Assembly (NCBI GenBank): GCA_900770685.1 | Contig: CAAGLC010000007.1 | Coordinates: forward strand, 1-6,155 | Reading direction: 5' to 3' | From: Clostridia bacterium | GTDB taxonomy: Bacteria > Bacillota > Clostridia > Christensenellales > Borkfalkiaceae | DNA: 6,155 nt | In this document: positions 1 to 6,155 of the stretch, in pieces | Layout of the letters: each line of letters opens with the position of its first letter | Numbering within the stretch: the first letter of the stretch is position 1 | Translations under genes and position numbers: made by a program | The notes under the pieces: model-generated | What the model was told of the DNA's origin: nothing | Database searches by the model: none | What the model saw: only the letters and a program-made list of their open reading frames with translations

Positions 1-551
1 ATAAGATCCATTATTTGCACACTCGTTATGCTATCCAACGCTCCGGTTGGTTCATCTGCCAATAAAATGTCCGGCTCGTTTACTAGCGCCCTTGCTATCG
101 CAACCCTTTGACATTGCCCTCCTGACAATTGGTTGGGACGCTTATAATATTCGCCATGTAAACCAACTTGGTCTAACGCCTTTTTAGACCTTGCAATTCT
201 TTCTTCCTTAGATATACCGGCAATAGTTAACGCTAATTCAACGTTACCAAGCACGGTTTGATGTGGTATTAAATTATAAGTCTGAAAAATAAAACCAATT
301 CTATGGTTTCGATAAACGTCCCAATCTCTATCGGTAAAATTTTTGGTACTCTTTCCCGAAATAATTAAATCCCCAGAAGTGTACTTGTCTAGACCACCTA
401 TTATATTCAAGGTGGTGGTTTTACCACACCCTGACGGACCCAAAATACTTACAAACTCATTTTTTCGAAAATTAACGGTTAGGCCTTTTAAGACTTCAAT
501 CTCTCCACCAGCCACTTTATAATTTTTCTTAACGTTAATTAAACGTAGCAT
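1..551 (-). CDS. ABC transporter ATP-binding protein, LolD/MacB type (partial, N-terminal 183 codons)
   Basis: This is the ATPase domain of an ABC transporter, which would bind and hydrolyse ATP at the cytoplasmic face of the membrane to drive an FtsX/MacB-type permease. Read directly from the sequence: Walker A GPSGCGKT at residues 38-45, Q-loop Gln90 (FIFQTYNL), signature LSGGQ at 142-146, Walker B ILLADEP at 162-168 with catalytic Glu167, and D-loop GALDS at 170-174. The switch histidine and everything after residue 183 lie beyond the left edge, so it may be a stand-alone ATPase of about 230 residues or the start of a fused ATPase-permease. ADEPTGALDS and the YNLIP stretch after the Q-loop are typical of the LolD/MacB/FtsE/BceA group. 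The start at 551 is supported by AGAGG six bases upstream and by beta-strand-like MLRLINVKKNY at the N terminus. It is separated from htpG by a terminator, so it is probably a new transcription unit. Substrate unknown. Confidence 0.93.
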   Translation of the reverse strand, partial: MLRLINVKKNYKVAGGEIEVLKGLTVNFRKNEFVSILGPSGCGKTTTLNIIGGLDKYTSGDLIISGKSTKNFTDRDWDVYRNHRIGFIFQTYNLIPHQTVLGNVELALTIAGISKEERIARSKKALDQVGLHGEYYKRPNQLSGGQCQRVAIARALVNEPDILLADEPTGALDSITSVQIMDL

Positions 552-557
552 ATATAA

Positions 558-562
558 CCTCT
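558..562 (-). promoter_or_regulatory. Ribosome binding site of the second ABC ATPase gene
   Basis: AGAGG lies six bases before the ATG at 551 on the minus strand. It complements the 3' end of 16S rRNA and settles the start codon, since no in-frame upstream start with a better site is seen. Confidence 0.75.
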
Positions 563-577
563 GTTTTAATTTTAATT

Positions 578-606
578 ACTATAAAATATTAGTTCATTTC
601 TTAAAA
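578..606 (-). promoter_or_regulatory. Possible weak SigA promoter for the second ABC gene
   Basis: On the minus strand TATAGT (583-578) matches five of six bases of the -10 consensus. Seventeen bases upstream, the -35 position holds only TTTTAA (606-601), about three of six matches, and it overlaps the end of the terminator hairpin. Transcription would begin near 571, leaving a leader of about 20 bases. The region is AT-rich enough for such a -10 to occur by chance, so this is a candidate only; the need for a promoter here follows from the preceding terminator. Confidence 0.3.
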
Positions 607-642
607 GTCCTTGAACATCATTTTGATATTCAAGGACTTTTA
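602..642 (-). terminator. Intrinsic terminator after htpG
   Basis: On the minus strand, two bases after the htpG TAA, a 41-base inverted repeat forms a 19-bp stem closing on a three-base AAA loop (621-623). The outer 13 pairs include AGTCCTTGAA against TTCAAGGACT, and the inner five (TATCA against TGATG) include one T-G wobble. The run of T is only four bases (606-603) and is itself paired with the A-run of the left arm, so this is not a canonical free U-tract. The position right behind the stop codon and the long stem still favour termination. The hairpin reads almost the same on the plus strand, but no plus-strand gene needs it. Confidence 0.72.
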
Positions 643-644
643 TC

Positions 645-2516
645 TTACGCAATTATATCTGATACAGATTTTACAAATTCTGATACGTCTTCAATCGCAA
701 GCCCTTCTAATAGCCTTGCTTGTTCATATAAAACGATAGAATATTTTTTTAATTGTTCTCTATCTTTTTTATAAACGTCTTGCAATACTTGTAAAATTTT
801 ATGAGAGCAACTAATTTCTAGAATCTTTTCTGCTTTTATCTTTCCATCGGCGTTTGGCATTGAATTAAAAACCTTTTCCATTTCAATCGAAACGTCGCCT
901 GAAGAAATCAAGCAGACAGGATAAGATTTTAGGTTTGAAGTTAACCTAACTTCTTTTACCTTGTCGCCCAAATCTTCTTTTATTGCTAAAATTAAATCCT
1001 TAAATTCTTCGTTCTTTTTATCAAGATCATCCTTTTCTTTTTGATCCAATGAAAAATCTGCTTCCGATATAGACTTAAACCTTTTTCCTTCGTAATCAAT
1101 TAAAATTTTCGCAACGAATTCATCAACCCCATCCTTGAAGTATAAAATTTCTAAGCCTTTCTCTTTTGCTTTCTCTATTTGTGGAAGTTTTGATATTTTT
1201 TCGTAACTTTCTCCACAAGCGTAGTAAATATCTTGTTGATTTTCAGTCATTTTCGCTACGTATTCGGCTAAAGTTATTAGTTTTTCCTCCTTACTTGAAT
1301 AGAACATGAGCAAATCTTTCAACTTGTCTTTATTCATACCAAAGCCAGAGTATACGCCGAATTTTATCGACAAACCGAATTCTGCGAAAAGTTTTTCGTA
1401 TATTTCACGCTCGTTTTCTAATAATTTTTTAAGCTCGGAATTTATTCTCTTTTCAACGCTTTGCGCTATTATTTTAACCTGTCTATCTTGTTGTAAAATT
1501 TCACGAGAGATATTTAAACTTAAATCCGGAGAATCGATAATCCCTTTTACAAATCCAAAGTAATCTGGAATTAACTCCTCGCACTTATCCATTATCAAAA
1601 CGCCGTTACAATATAATTTAACGCCATTTTTATAGTCCTTTGAGTAATAATCAATCGGCGCTTTCGACGGGAAAAATAATAACGTATCATACGTTACGCT
1701 TCCTTCTATTTTAGCGTATACGCTTTTTAATGGATTGAAATAATCCTTAAATTCGTTTTTATAGAATTGGTTTAAATCTTCCTCGGAAACTTCCGATTTT
1801 GCTTTCTTCCATAATGGAATCATACTATTTAAGGTTTCTACTTCTCTATACTCTTCGTACTCTGGAGCAGTTTCCTTAGGCCCGTCTTTTAATCTTCTTT
1901 TTGAGATTTCCATTTCAATTGGATATCTTATAAAATCAGAATATTTCTTTACTAATGCCGATATTTTATTTTCGTTTAAAAATTCAGAATAATCGTATTC
2001 TTCTGAATTTTCTTTTATCTTTAACACTATTTTTGTGCCAACGTTTGCTTTGTCAATTTCAGTTATAGTATATCCCTCAACACCACTACTTTCCCACTTA
2101 AAGCCCTTATTCTCGCCATAAGCTTTGGTGTAAACCTGAATACTTTCAGCGACCATAAACGCCGAATAAAATCCAACGCCAAATTGACCGATTAATTGAT
2201 TATCTGCGTTTTGATTTTCCATCTTAAAGGCAAGCGTTCCAGACTCTGCTATAGTTCCGAGATTTTTTTCTAAATCCTTTTCGTTCATACCAATTCCGTT
2301 GTCTTCAACTATTAAAGTTCTTTGACTCTTGTCAACCGAAATAGTAATTTTAAAATCAGAATTAACGCTCGTATCCGTTAAAGATATGAACTTTAATTTA
2401 TCTATGGCATCGGAAGCGTTAGATAATAATTCCCTTAGAAATATTTCCTTATTGGTATAGATAGAATTTATCATTAAATCTAATACTCTTTTAGATTCGG
2501 TTTTAAATTTTTTCAT
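645..2516 (-). CDS. htpG: Molecular chaperone HtpG (bacterial Hsp90)
   Basis: This cytosolic ATP-dependent chaperone works as a homodimer that clamps on partly folded client proteins, usually with DnaK/DnaJ. The 623 residues match the family's usual length of about 620-630. The N-terminal GHKL ATPase domain covers roughly 1-210. It has the helix FLRELLSNASDAIDKL (26-41) with catalytic Glu29 and Mg-binding Asn33, then DNGIGM (72-77) with the adenine-binding Asp72, and the lid/glycine loop IGQFGVGFYSAF (109-120). The middle domain (about 225-490) carries PLWKK (234-238) and the loop LNISREILQQ (334-343), whose Arg338 contacts the ATP gamma-phosphate in relatives. The rest is the dimerisation domain; there is no MEEVD tail, as expected in bacteria. 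The ATG at 2516 lies five bases after GGAG, and the short N terminus before KTESKRVLDLM fits homologues. It follows the ABC transporter gene by 11 bases, so it is probably its co-transcribed second cistron. No CIRCE or CtsR-like site is visible upstream. Confidence 0.98.
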   Translation of the reverse strand: MKKFKTESKRVLDLMINSIYTNKEIFLRELLSNASDAIDKLKFISLTDTSVNSDFKITISVDKSQRTLIVEDNGIGMNEKDLEKNLGTIAESGTLAFKMENQNADNQLIGQFGVGFYSAFMVAESIQVYTKAYGENKGFKWESSGVEGYTITEIDKANVGTKIVLKIKENSEEYDYSEFLNENKISALVKKYSDFIRYPIEMEISKRRLKDGPKETAPEYEEYREVETLNSMIPLWKKAKSEVSEEDLNQFYKNEFKDYFNPLKSVYAKIEGSVTYDTLLFFPSKAPIDYYSKDYKNGVKLYCNGVLIMDKCEELIPDYFGFVKGIIDSPDLSLNISREILQQDRQVKIIAQSVEKRINSELKKLLENEREIYEKLFAEFGLSIKFGVYSGFGMNKDKLKDLLMFYSSKEEKLITLAEYVAKMTENQQDIYYACGESYEKISKLPQIEKAKEKGLEILYFKDGVDEFVAKILIDYEGKRFKSISEADFSLDQKEKDDLDKKNEEFKDLILAIKEDLGDKVKEVRLTSNLKSYPVCLISSGDVSIEMEKVFNSMPNADGKIKAEKILEISCSHKILQVLQDVYKKDREQLKKYSIVLYEQARLLEGLAIEDVSEFVKSVSDIIA

Positions 2517-2520
2517 TTTT

Positions 2521-2525
2521 TCTCC
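2521..2525 (-). promoter_or_regulatory. Ribosome binding site of htpG
   Basis: The 11 bases between the transporter stop and the htpG ATG read TTGGAGAAAAA on the minus strand. GGAG followed by five A gives ideal spacing and fixes the htpG start at 2516. The gap has no room for a terminator, and I see no promoter in it, which supports one transcript for both genes. Confidence 0.85.
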
Positions 2526-2527
2526 AA

Positions 2528-5416
2528 TTAATAACTTTTTCTAATCATTTCTACTGGCTTTTTCTTGCAAATATTAACTATCGGTATTAAAGAAGACAAT
2601 ATTGCAGTAACCAAGCTTGAGATAAATATTATAATCGCCTGTCTTGACTCAAAGAGCGCAAAACTAACGTTTATCGACATAAATTCTTTAACGTAGAAGT
2701 TAACGAACATACAACCAAAATATCCGAAAAGTGTTGCAAATATTCCGTTTATTATCGCTATAACTAAACTTTCGATAATAAATATAATAAACACGTCCTT
2801 ACTATTTGAACCTAACGCTCTTAAAATTCCAATCGTTTGACGCTTTTGCACTATACTGGTTGAAATATAGTTAGTTAACATAAATATTGCGAAAAGCGCT
2901 AAGACAATATCAACCGAAACGAATATGTCGAAAAATCCTTCAATTTGATCTTTTTGTTTTCCTAGCATATCGATAACGCTATTGTTAAACCAATTTAAGA
3001 CCAGCCCGTCCTCCTCGCACATCATTTGCGATAACGCTCTTCTTGAATTTGCTTTTTCCAAAATGGGTGAAATTAATCGAGTATAAAATCCTTGCCCATT
3101 ATAAATATTCATTTCATCAAAATCGCTAGGATGATAAGCGAAGACCCAGTTTCCTGTTGTCGTGTCTTTATCTACTCCAAAGTACACGCCTACAACCTTA
3201 AACTGCCTACTATACTGTTCTCCCGAAATTGACTCAGATTGTTGAATGGCAATTTCCCTTGAGAGTACCCTTTCTCCACCCTTTTGAGAAATTAAATCTA
3301 TTAGCGACGTCATTGCCGTTCTTTTCTCAGCAAAACTTGTTTCTTCATTCAAAATTATAGCCTTAAGCCTATTAAACTCGTAAGATACGTTACCGTCTAT
3401 ATAGTCGTAGAATATCGTGGGAATTTTTGACGCGTCAATTAAAATTTCGCCTTCTTTTACTTGCTCGTTGATTTTTTCAACATTTCCATTTGCTTTGTCA
3501 AGAACCTTTTCTGCAAAGGTTAGATAATTTTCAGATGGAATTTCATTAACGTTATACGCGTATTTTTCAACGTTTCCGTTAGAATTTCCTATTACTACCC
3601 TACTAGATACTCCATTTAAGACATAATAAGGCGTTAACCTGTTATTTTGCTTTCTAATATATTCGTTAAAACCTTTATCGGTAAAAATATTAAGATGCGC
3701 ACCAGAGTACAAGAACGATTCAAATTCCGCGCCAAGCATTTTGTCCTTGTCGGAAATTTTTAACACTTCATATCTTTGTGGAATTTCTCCGCAATCGATA
3801 ATACATTTTATCACGTACGTGCGTGAATCAACTTTAATCTTACAGTCTATTAGTTCCTCTATTTTGCTTATTTTCCCATTAGCATTGACAAACGCTTTAC
3901 TTCCTGAATATTGCAAAATACAATCTGCCATATATTCAGATATACCTATATTAAATAGGGAATCTTCTACGATTTCACCCTCGTTATTAACGATATCGGG
4001 ATATTGCCCGTACAAAACTTTATAATTAAAACCTCCCTCAGTAATAATTTTTTGTTCGGAATCGCCGTAGCCTATGGTCGTGATTTCGGCATTGTCAAAT
4101 TCAAGCATGCCACAAAAAGATTTTCTATAATATAATCCTTTGTTTTCAGTACTAATTCCGGTTATTTCTTGAATTGTGTGCGAATCAACCGTTGATCTTT
4201 TTGCCTCTTCCCTATCGTTAATAGAATTAACGCCCTTAAAGTTATAGCCTGTTTTCTTATTAATTTCGTCGATTTCTTCTTGGCTTATAAAAAGATCCCT
4301 ATAATCTCCGTCGCTACTAACGTATCTCGGCTTAGCCACAACGGCGTTAAATCCCGACTCGACAAGGTTATGATATATAATCTTTTGTCTATCGTACGAC
4401 GCAACGGCATCAAATACTCCGAACAACCCGAAAGCTATAACAGCCAAAAGTATGGTTGCTATTAATCTTATCGGCTTTACCGTGAGCGATTTTATACCCA
4501 GTTGAGCGGAACTTTTAAACTTCATTTTACTTTGTATAAGTTTAATTTCCTTTTTGCTCTTATCTACCTTTATATCCTCCTTTGTCGTTTCCTTTCTTTC
4601 TCTTGCAACTAATTTATCTATAATTTCGATTTCTTTTTTCTCTAATACTGCGCTAACTAGTTTATCCTTTTCTTCGGTATTCAATTGAGCGCCCGCTTTA
4701 ACGTAGAAAACCTTTCCATCGTAAATAGACCCGTCAATAACTACGTCCGAACAAGTTTCGTCGCTTATAATTTTTCCGTCCTTAAGCGTTATAATTCTGT
4801 CAGCGTAATTTTCTGCTAGTTCACGGTCGTGAGAAACGACTATAACTAGTTTTTCATTAGCAAGTTTTTTTAGAGTTTCAATAACTTGTATTCCAGTTAC
4901 CGAGTCTAATGCCCCCGTAGGTTCGTCTGCAAGTATAATTTGCGGATTTTTAATGAGCGCCCTTGCTATTGCAACCCTTTGCATTTGACCGCCGGACAAT
5001 TGAGATGGAAGTCTATTCTTTAATTGCTCTATCTCAACCATTTTTAGCAATTCGTCAAGTTTTTCGTCAGTCACTTCTTCGCCTTGAAGTTCGGTTGCTA
5101 ATCTAACGTTTTTTTCTACCGTATATTCAGGTAAAAGATTATATTCCTGGAATACTACGCCTATAAACGTATTTCTATAACTATCGTATTCTTTAGCAGT
5201 AAGGTCCTTAAATCCCTTGCCATCAATAACAATTTCACCTTCGTCAAAACCGTCAAGTCCACCGACGACGTTAAGAAGCGTAGTTTTACCACTACCACTT
5301 TTTCCGGTTATAAAAATAAGCCCCTTTTCCGGAAAAACTAAATTTATCCCGTCTAAAGCGGCTGTTTCGCCAATTTTTGTCTTATAAATTTTCCTAACGT
5401 TAAGTAATTCTATCAT
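2528..5416 (-). CDS. MacB-type (type VII) ABC transporter, fused ATPase and FtsX-like permease
   Basis: The protein joins an ABC ATPase to a MacB/FtsX permease in one 962-residue chain. ATPase domain, about 1-220: Walker A GKSGSGKT (38-45), Q-loop Gln90, LSGGQ (140-144), Walker B IILADEP (160-166) with Glu165, D-loop ALDS (169-172) and switch His196. A lysine- and glutamate-rich cytoplasmic linker (about 245-300) precedes helix 1 (about 316-338). An extracytoplasmic domain of about 490 residues follows, then helices 2-4 at about 831-855, 875-905 and 927-950. Between helices 2 and 3 lies the FtsX-family loop KRQTIGILRALG (858-869); the tail ends KKKPVEMIRKSY. This layout matches MacB. Family members work as dimers that use ATP in the cytoplasm to move an extracytoplasmic domain, exporting peptides or lipoproteins or acting on the envelope without transport. 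The substrate here is unknown; no resistance sensor is in view. The start at 5416 has GGGAG five bases upstream and sits about 22 bases inside the predicted transcript. htpG follows 11 bases downstream. The ectodomain is unlike any I recognise by name. Confidence 0.93.
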   Translation of the reverse strand: MIELLNVRKIYKTKIGETAALDGINLVFPEKGLIFITGKSGSGKTTLLNVVGGLDGFDEGEIVIDGKGFKDLTAKEYDSYRNTFIGVVFQEYNLLPEYTVEKNVRLATELQGEEVTDEKLDELLKMVEIEQLKNRLPSQLSGGQMQRVAIARALIKNPQIILADEPTGALDSVTGIQVIETLKKLANEKLVIVVSHDRELAENYADRIITLKDGKIISDETCSDVVIDGSIYDGKVFYVKAGAQLNTEEKDKLVSAVLEKKEIEIIDKLVARERKETTKEDIKVDKSKKEIKLIQSKMKFKSSAQLGIKSLTVKPIRLIATILLAVIAFGLFGVFDAVASYDRQKIIYHNLVESGFNAVVAKPRYVSSDGDYRDLFISQEEIDEINKKTGYNFKGVNSINDREEAKRSTVDSHTIQEITGISTENKGLYYRKSFCGMLEFDNAEITTIGYGDSEQKIITEGGFNYKVLYGQYPDIVNNEGEIVEDSLFNIGISEYMADCILQYSGSKAFVNANGKISKIEELIDCKIKVDSRTYVIKCIIDCGEIPQRYEVLKISDKDKMLGAEFESFLYSGAHLNIFTDKGFNEYIRKQNNRLTPYYVLNGVSSRVVIGNSNGNVEKYAYNVNEIPSENYLTFAEKVLDKANGNVEKINEQVKEGEILIDASKIPTIFYDYIDGNVSYEFNRLKAIILNEETSFAEKRTAMTSLIDLISQKGGERVLSREIAIQQSESISGEQYSRQFKVVGVYFGVDKDTTTGNWVFAYHPSDFDEMNIYNGQGFYTRLISPILEKANSRRALSQMMCEEDGLVLNWFNNSVIDMLGKQKDQIEGFFDIFVSVDIVLALFAIFMLTNYISTSIVQKRQTIGILRALGSNSKDVFIIFIIESLVIAIINGIFATLFGYFGCMFVNFYVKEFMSINVSFALFESRQAIIIFISSLVTAILSSLIPIVNICKKKPVEMIRKSY

Positions 5417-5421
5417 ATTTG

Positions 5422-5426
5422 CTCCC
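5422..5426 (-). promoter_or_regulatory. Ribosome binding site of the MacB-type transporter gene
   Basis: GGGAG lies five bases before the ATG at 5416 on the minus strand. It is a strong Shine-Dalgarno match and selects this ATG, which also starts exactly at the expected first beta strand of the ATPase (MIELLNVRKIY). Confidence 0.85.
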
Positions 5427-5445
5427 GTTTACGTTATATATTAAA

Positions 5446-5474
5446 ATTATATCATAACTATTAAAAAATGTAAA
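5446..5474 (-). promoter_or_regulatory. Strong SigA promoter of the transporter-htpG operon
   Basis: On the minus strand, -35 TTTACA (5474-5469, five of six consensus bases) and -10 TATAAT (5451-5446, perfect) are separated by 17 bases. A TG at 5454-5453 adds an extended -10 element. Transcription should begin near 5439, leaving a leader of about 22 bases that ends with the Shine-Dalgarno site. The leader is too short for a riboswitch or attenuator, so any control would have to act by a repressor or activator at or near this promoter. No clear operator palindrome was seen. Confidence 0.8.
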
Positions 5475-5486
5475 TAAAATCTAGAA

Positions 5487-6155
5487 TTAATTAAGAATAA
5501 TATCTTTTAGTTTTTGATATTTATCTAATGCGATTTGCTTTATTTTTTCACTTAAAATTCCCGATTCAAACGCTTCGTCGGAGATTTTCTTAGCAAGGAA
5601 AATAGCCTCCGTTCCGTAAACTAGCGACCCCAAATCATTCATAAACTTTCCACTCTGTCTATCCCCTAAAAAATCGCCTGCTCCACGCATTTTATAATCG
5701 TACTCGCAAATTTTAAAACCGTCATAATTATTCACTAGAACGCTTAATCTTTCTTCCGATTGCTCGCTTAGATTATTTGCAATTAAAAAGCAGTAACTTT
5801 TTATATCAGATCTTCCAACCCGTCCCCTTAATTGATGCAATTGAGAAAGACCGAATCTTTCCGCATTATATATAACCATTACCGATGCATTAGGAACGTC
5901 CACTCCTACTTCTATAACCGTAGTAGACACTAAAACGTCAATGCCATCACCCTTAAAGGAGTTCATTTTCTCAGTTTTTTCTTTATCTTTCATCTTGCCG
6001 TGTAATAATCCGATTTTTAACGTGGGCATTTTTGATTTAAGTTGCTCGAAAAGTTCAGTTATGCTTATAACTTCGCCCTCCTCGTCCCCTTCTATCTTCG
6101 GCGCGACAAAATAAACTTTTCTATTAAGTTTAACCTCGTTTTGTATAAAAACTAA
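5487..6155 (-). CDS. recG: ATP-dependent DNA helicase RecG (partial, C-terminal 222 codons)
   Basis: RecG is a cytosolic superfamily 2 helicase that remodels stalled replication forks and branch-migrates Holliday junctions. The visible part begins inside the second RecA-like domain at the right window edge and runs through to TAA, in frame from the last base. Visible-fragment numbering: GLLHGKM (49-55), motif V STTVIEVGVDVPNA (77-90), and motif VI QLHQLRGRVGR (105-115) with the arginine finger region. The RecG-specific TRG translocation motif follows at about 153-169, ending MRGAGDFLGDRQSG. NAERFGLSQLHQLRGRVGR and the RQSG ending separate it from Mfd, the other close family. A methionine at 6029 is internal (visible residue 43) and is not the true start. 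About 50 residues follow the TRG motif. No terminator hairpin follows the stop; the next promoter starts 12 bases downstream, so read-through into the transporter operon is possible. Confidence 0.96.
   Translation of the reverse strand, partial: LVFIQNEVKLNRKVYFVAPKIEGDEEGEVISITELFEQLKSKMPTLKIGLLHGKMKDKEKTEKMNSFKGDGIDVLVSTTVIEVGVDVPNASVMVIYNAERFGLSQLHQLRGRVGRSDIKSYCFLIANNLSEQSEERLSVLVNNYDGFKICEYDYKMRGAGDFLGDRQSGKFMNDLGSLVYGTEAIFLAKKISDEAFESGILSEKIKQIALDKYQKLKDIILN

Larger units (their letters stand above)
552..644 (-). other. Intergenic spacer between htpG and the second ABC gene
   Basis: These 93 bases hold a hairpin terminator for the upstream operon, followed by an AT-rich stretch with a possible weak promoter and the Shine-Dalgarno site of the ABC ATPase gene. 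No small open reading frame or riboswitch-like structure was recognised here. Confidence 0.8.

Noticed and set aside
1306..1563. An 85-codon open frame on the plus strand
   Set aside because: It lies wholly antisense to the well-conserved htpG coding region, has no Shine-Dalgarno site or recognisable domain, and is of a length expected by chance.
2517..2700. CIRCE or CtsR heat-shock operator upstream of htpG
   Set aside because: No TTAGCACTC/GAGTGCTAA inverted repeat or CtsR heptad repeat is present; the 11-base gap is only a ribosome binding site and the rest is coding.
3741..4025. A 94-codon open frame on the plus strand
   Set aside because: It is antisense to the ABC transporter ectodomain, which reads through intact on the other strand. 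Its residues look like shadow translation and no start signal was seen.
4280..4465. A 61-codon open frame on the plus strand
   Set aside because: It is antisense to the region encoding helix 1 and the start of the ectodomain of the transporter, with no support for expression.
5417..5486. Terminator after recG or riboswitch before the transporter
   Set aside because: The AT-rich spacer has no stable GC-containing hairpin, and the predicted leader of about 22 bases is too short for a riboswitch.
5487..6029. Reading the recG fragment as a complete 180-residue gene starting at 6029
   Set aside because: The frame stays open to the window edge and the 42 codons upstream read as RecG-like helicase sequence (RKVYFVAPKIE), so the methionine is internal.
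1..6155. Mobile element, phage, CRISPR or defence island
   Set aside because: There is no transposase, integrase, direct-repeat array or terminal inverted repeat, and all four genes are intact or cut only by the window edge, with similar base use throughout.

Overview
The window comes from a low-GC bacterium (about one third G+C by eye) and looks chromosomal. RecG, HtpG and two ABC ATPases read cleanly with the standard code: tryptophan is TGG and all three complete gene ends are TAA. Shine-Dalgarno sites are strong, and the one clear promoter is a textbook SigA type. Together with a MacB-fold ABC protein that carries its own ATPase, this suggests a Firmicutes-type organism, probably an uncultured member of Clostridia. 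That placement is inference from sequence style, not from a marker gene.

Everything coding is on the minus strand, so transcription runs from high to low coordinates. In that order: (1) 6155-5487, the C-terminal 222 codons of the helicase RecG, cut by the right window edge. (2) A 70-base gap holding a strong SigA promoter (TTTACA, 17 bases, TGATATAAT). (3) 5416-2528, a 962-residue ABC protein with an N-terminal ATPase, one membrane helix, an extracytoplasmic domain of about 490 residues and three C-terminal helices, which is the MacB (type VII) layout. (4) 2516-645, htpG (bacterial Hsp90), 11 bases after the transporter and with its own Shine-Dalgarno site, so very likely in the same transcript. 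(5) A near-perfect 19-bp hairpin starting two bases after the htpG stop, the probable terminator of the operon. (6) From 551 to the left edge, the first 183 codons of a second ABC ATPase of the LolD/MacB group, with its own Shine-Dalgarno site and a weak promoter candidate.

The most notable arrangement is a two-gene operon joining a MacB-like transporter to htpG, followed by a second related ABC ATPase. This may reflect a shared envelope-stress or export theme, but the sequence shows only the co-orientation, the tight spacing and the shared signals. No RNA gene, insertion sequence, CRISPR array or other mobile element is visible, and no non-coding stretch exceeds 100 bases. I see no convincing wholly new system. 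The less routine points are the large, little-conserved ectodomain and a marked preference for C before G across codon boundaries.
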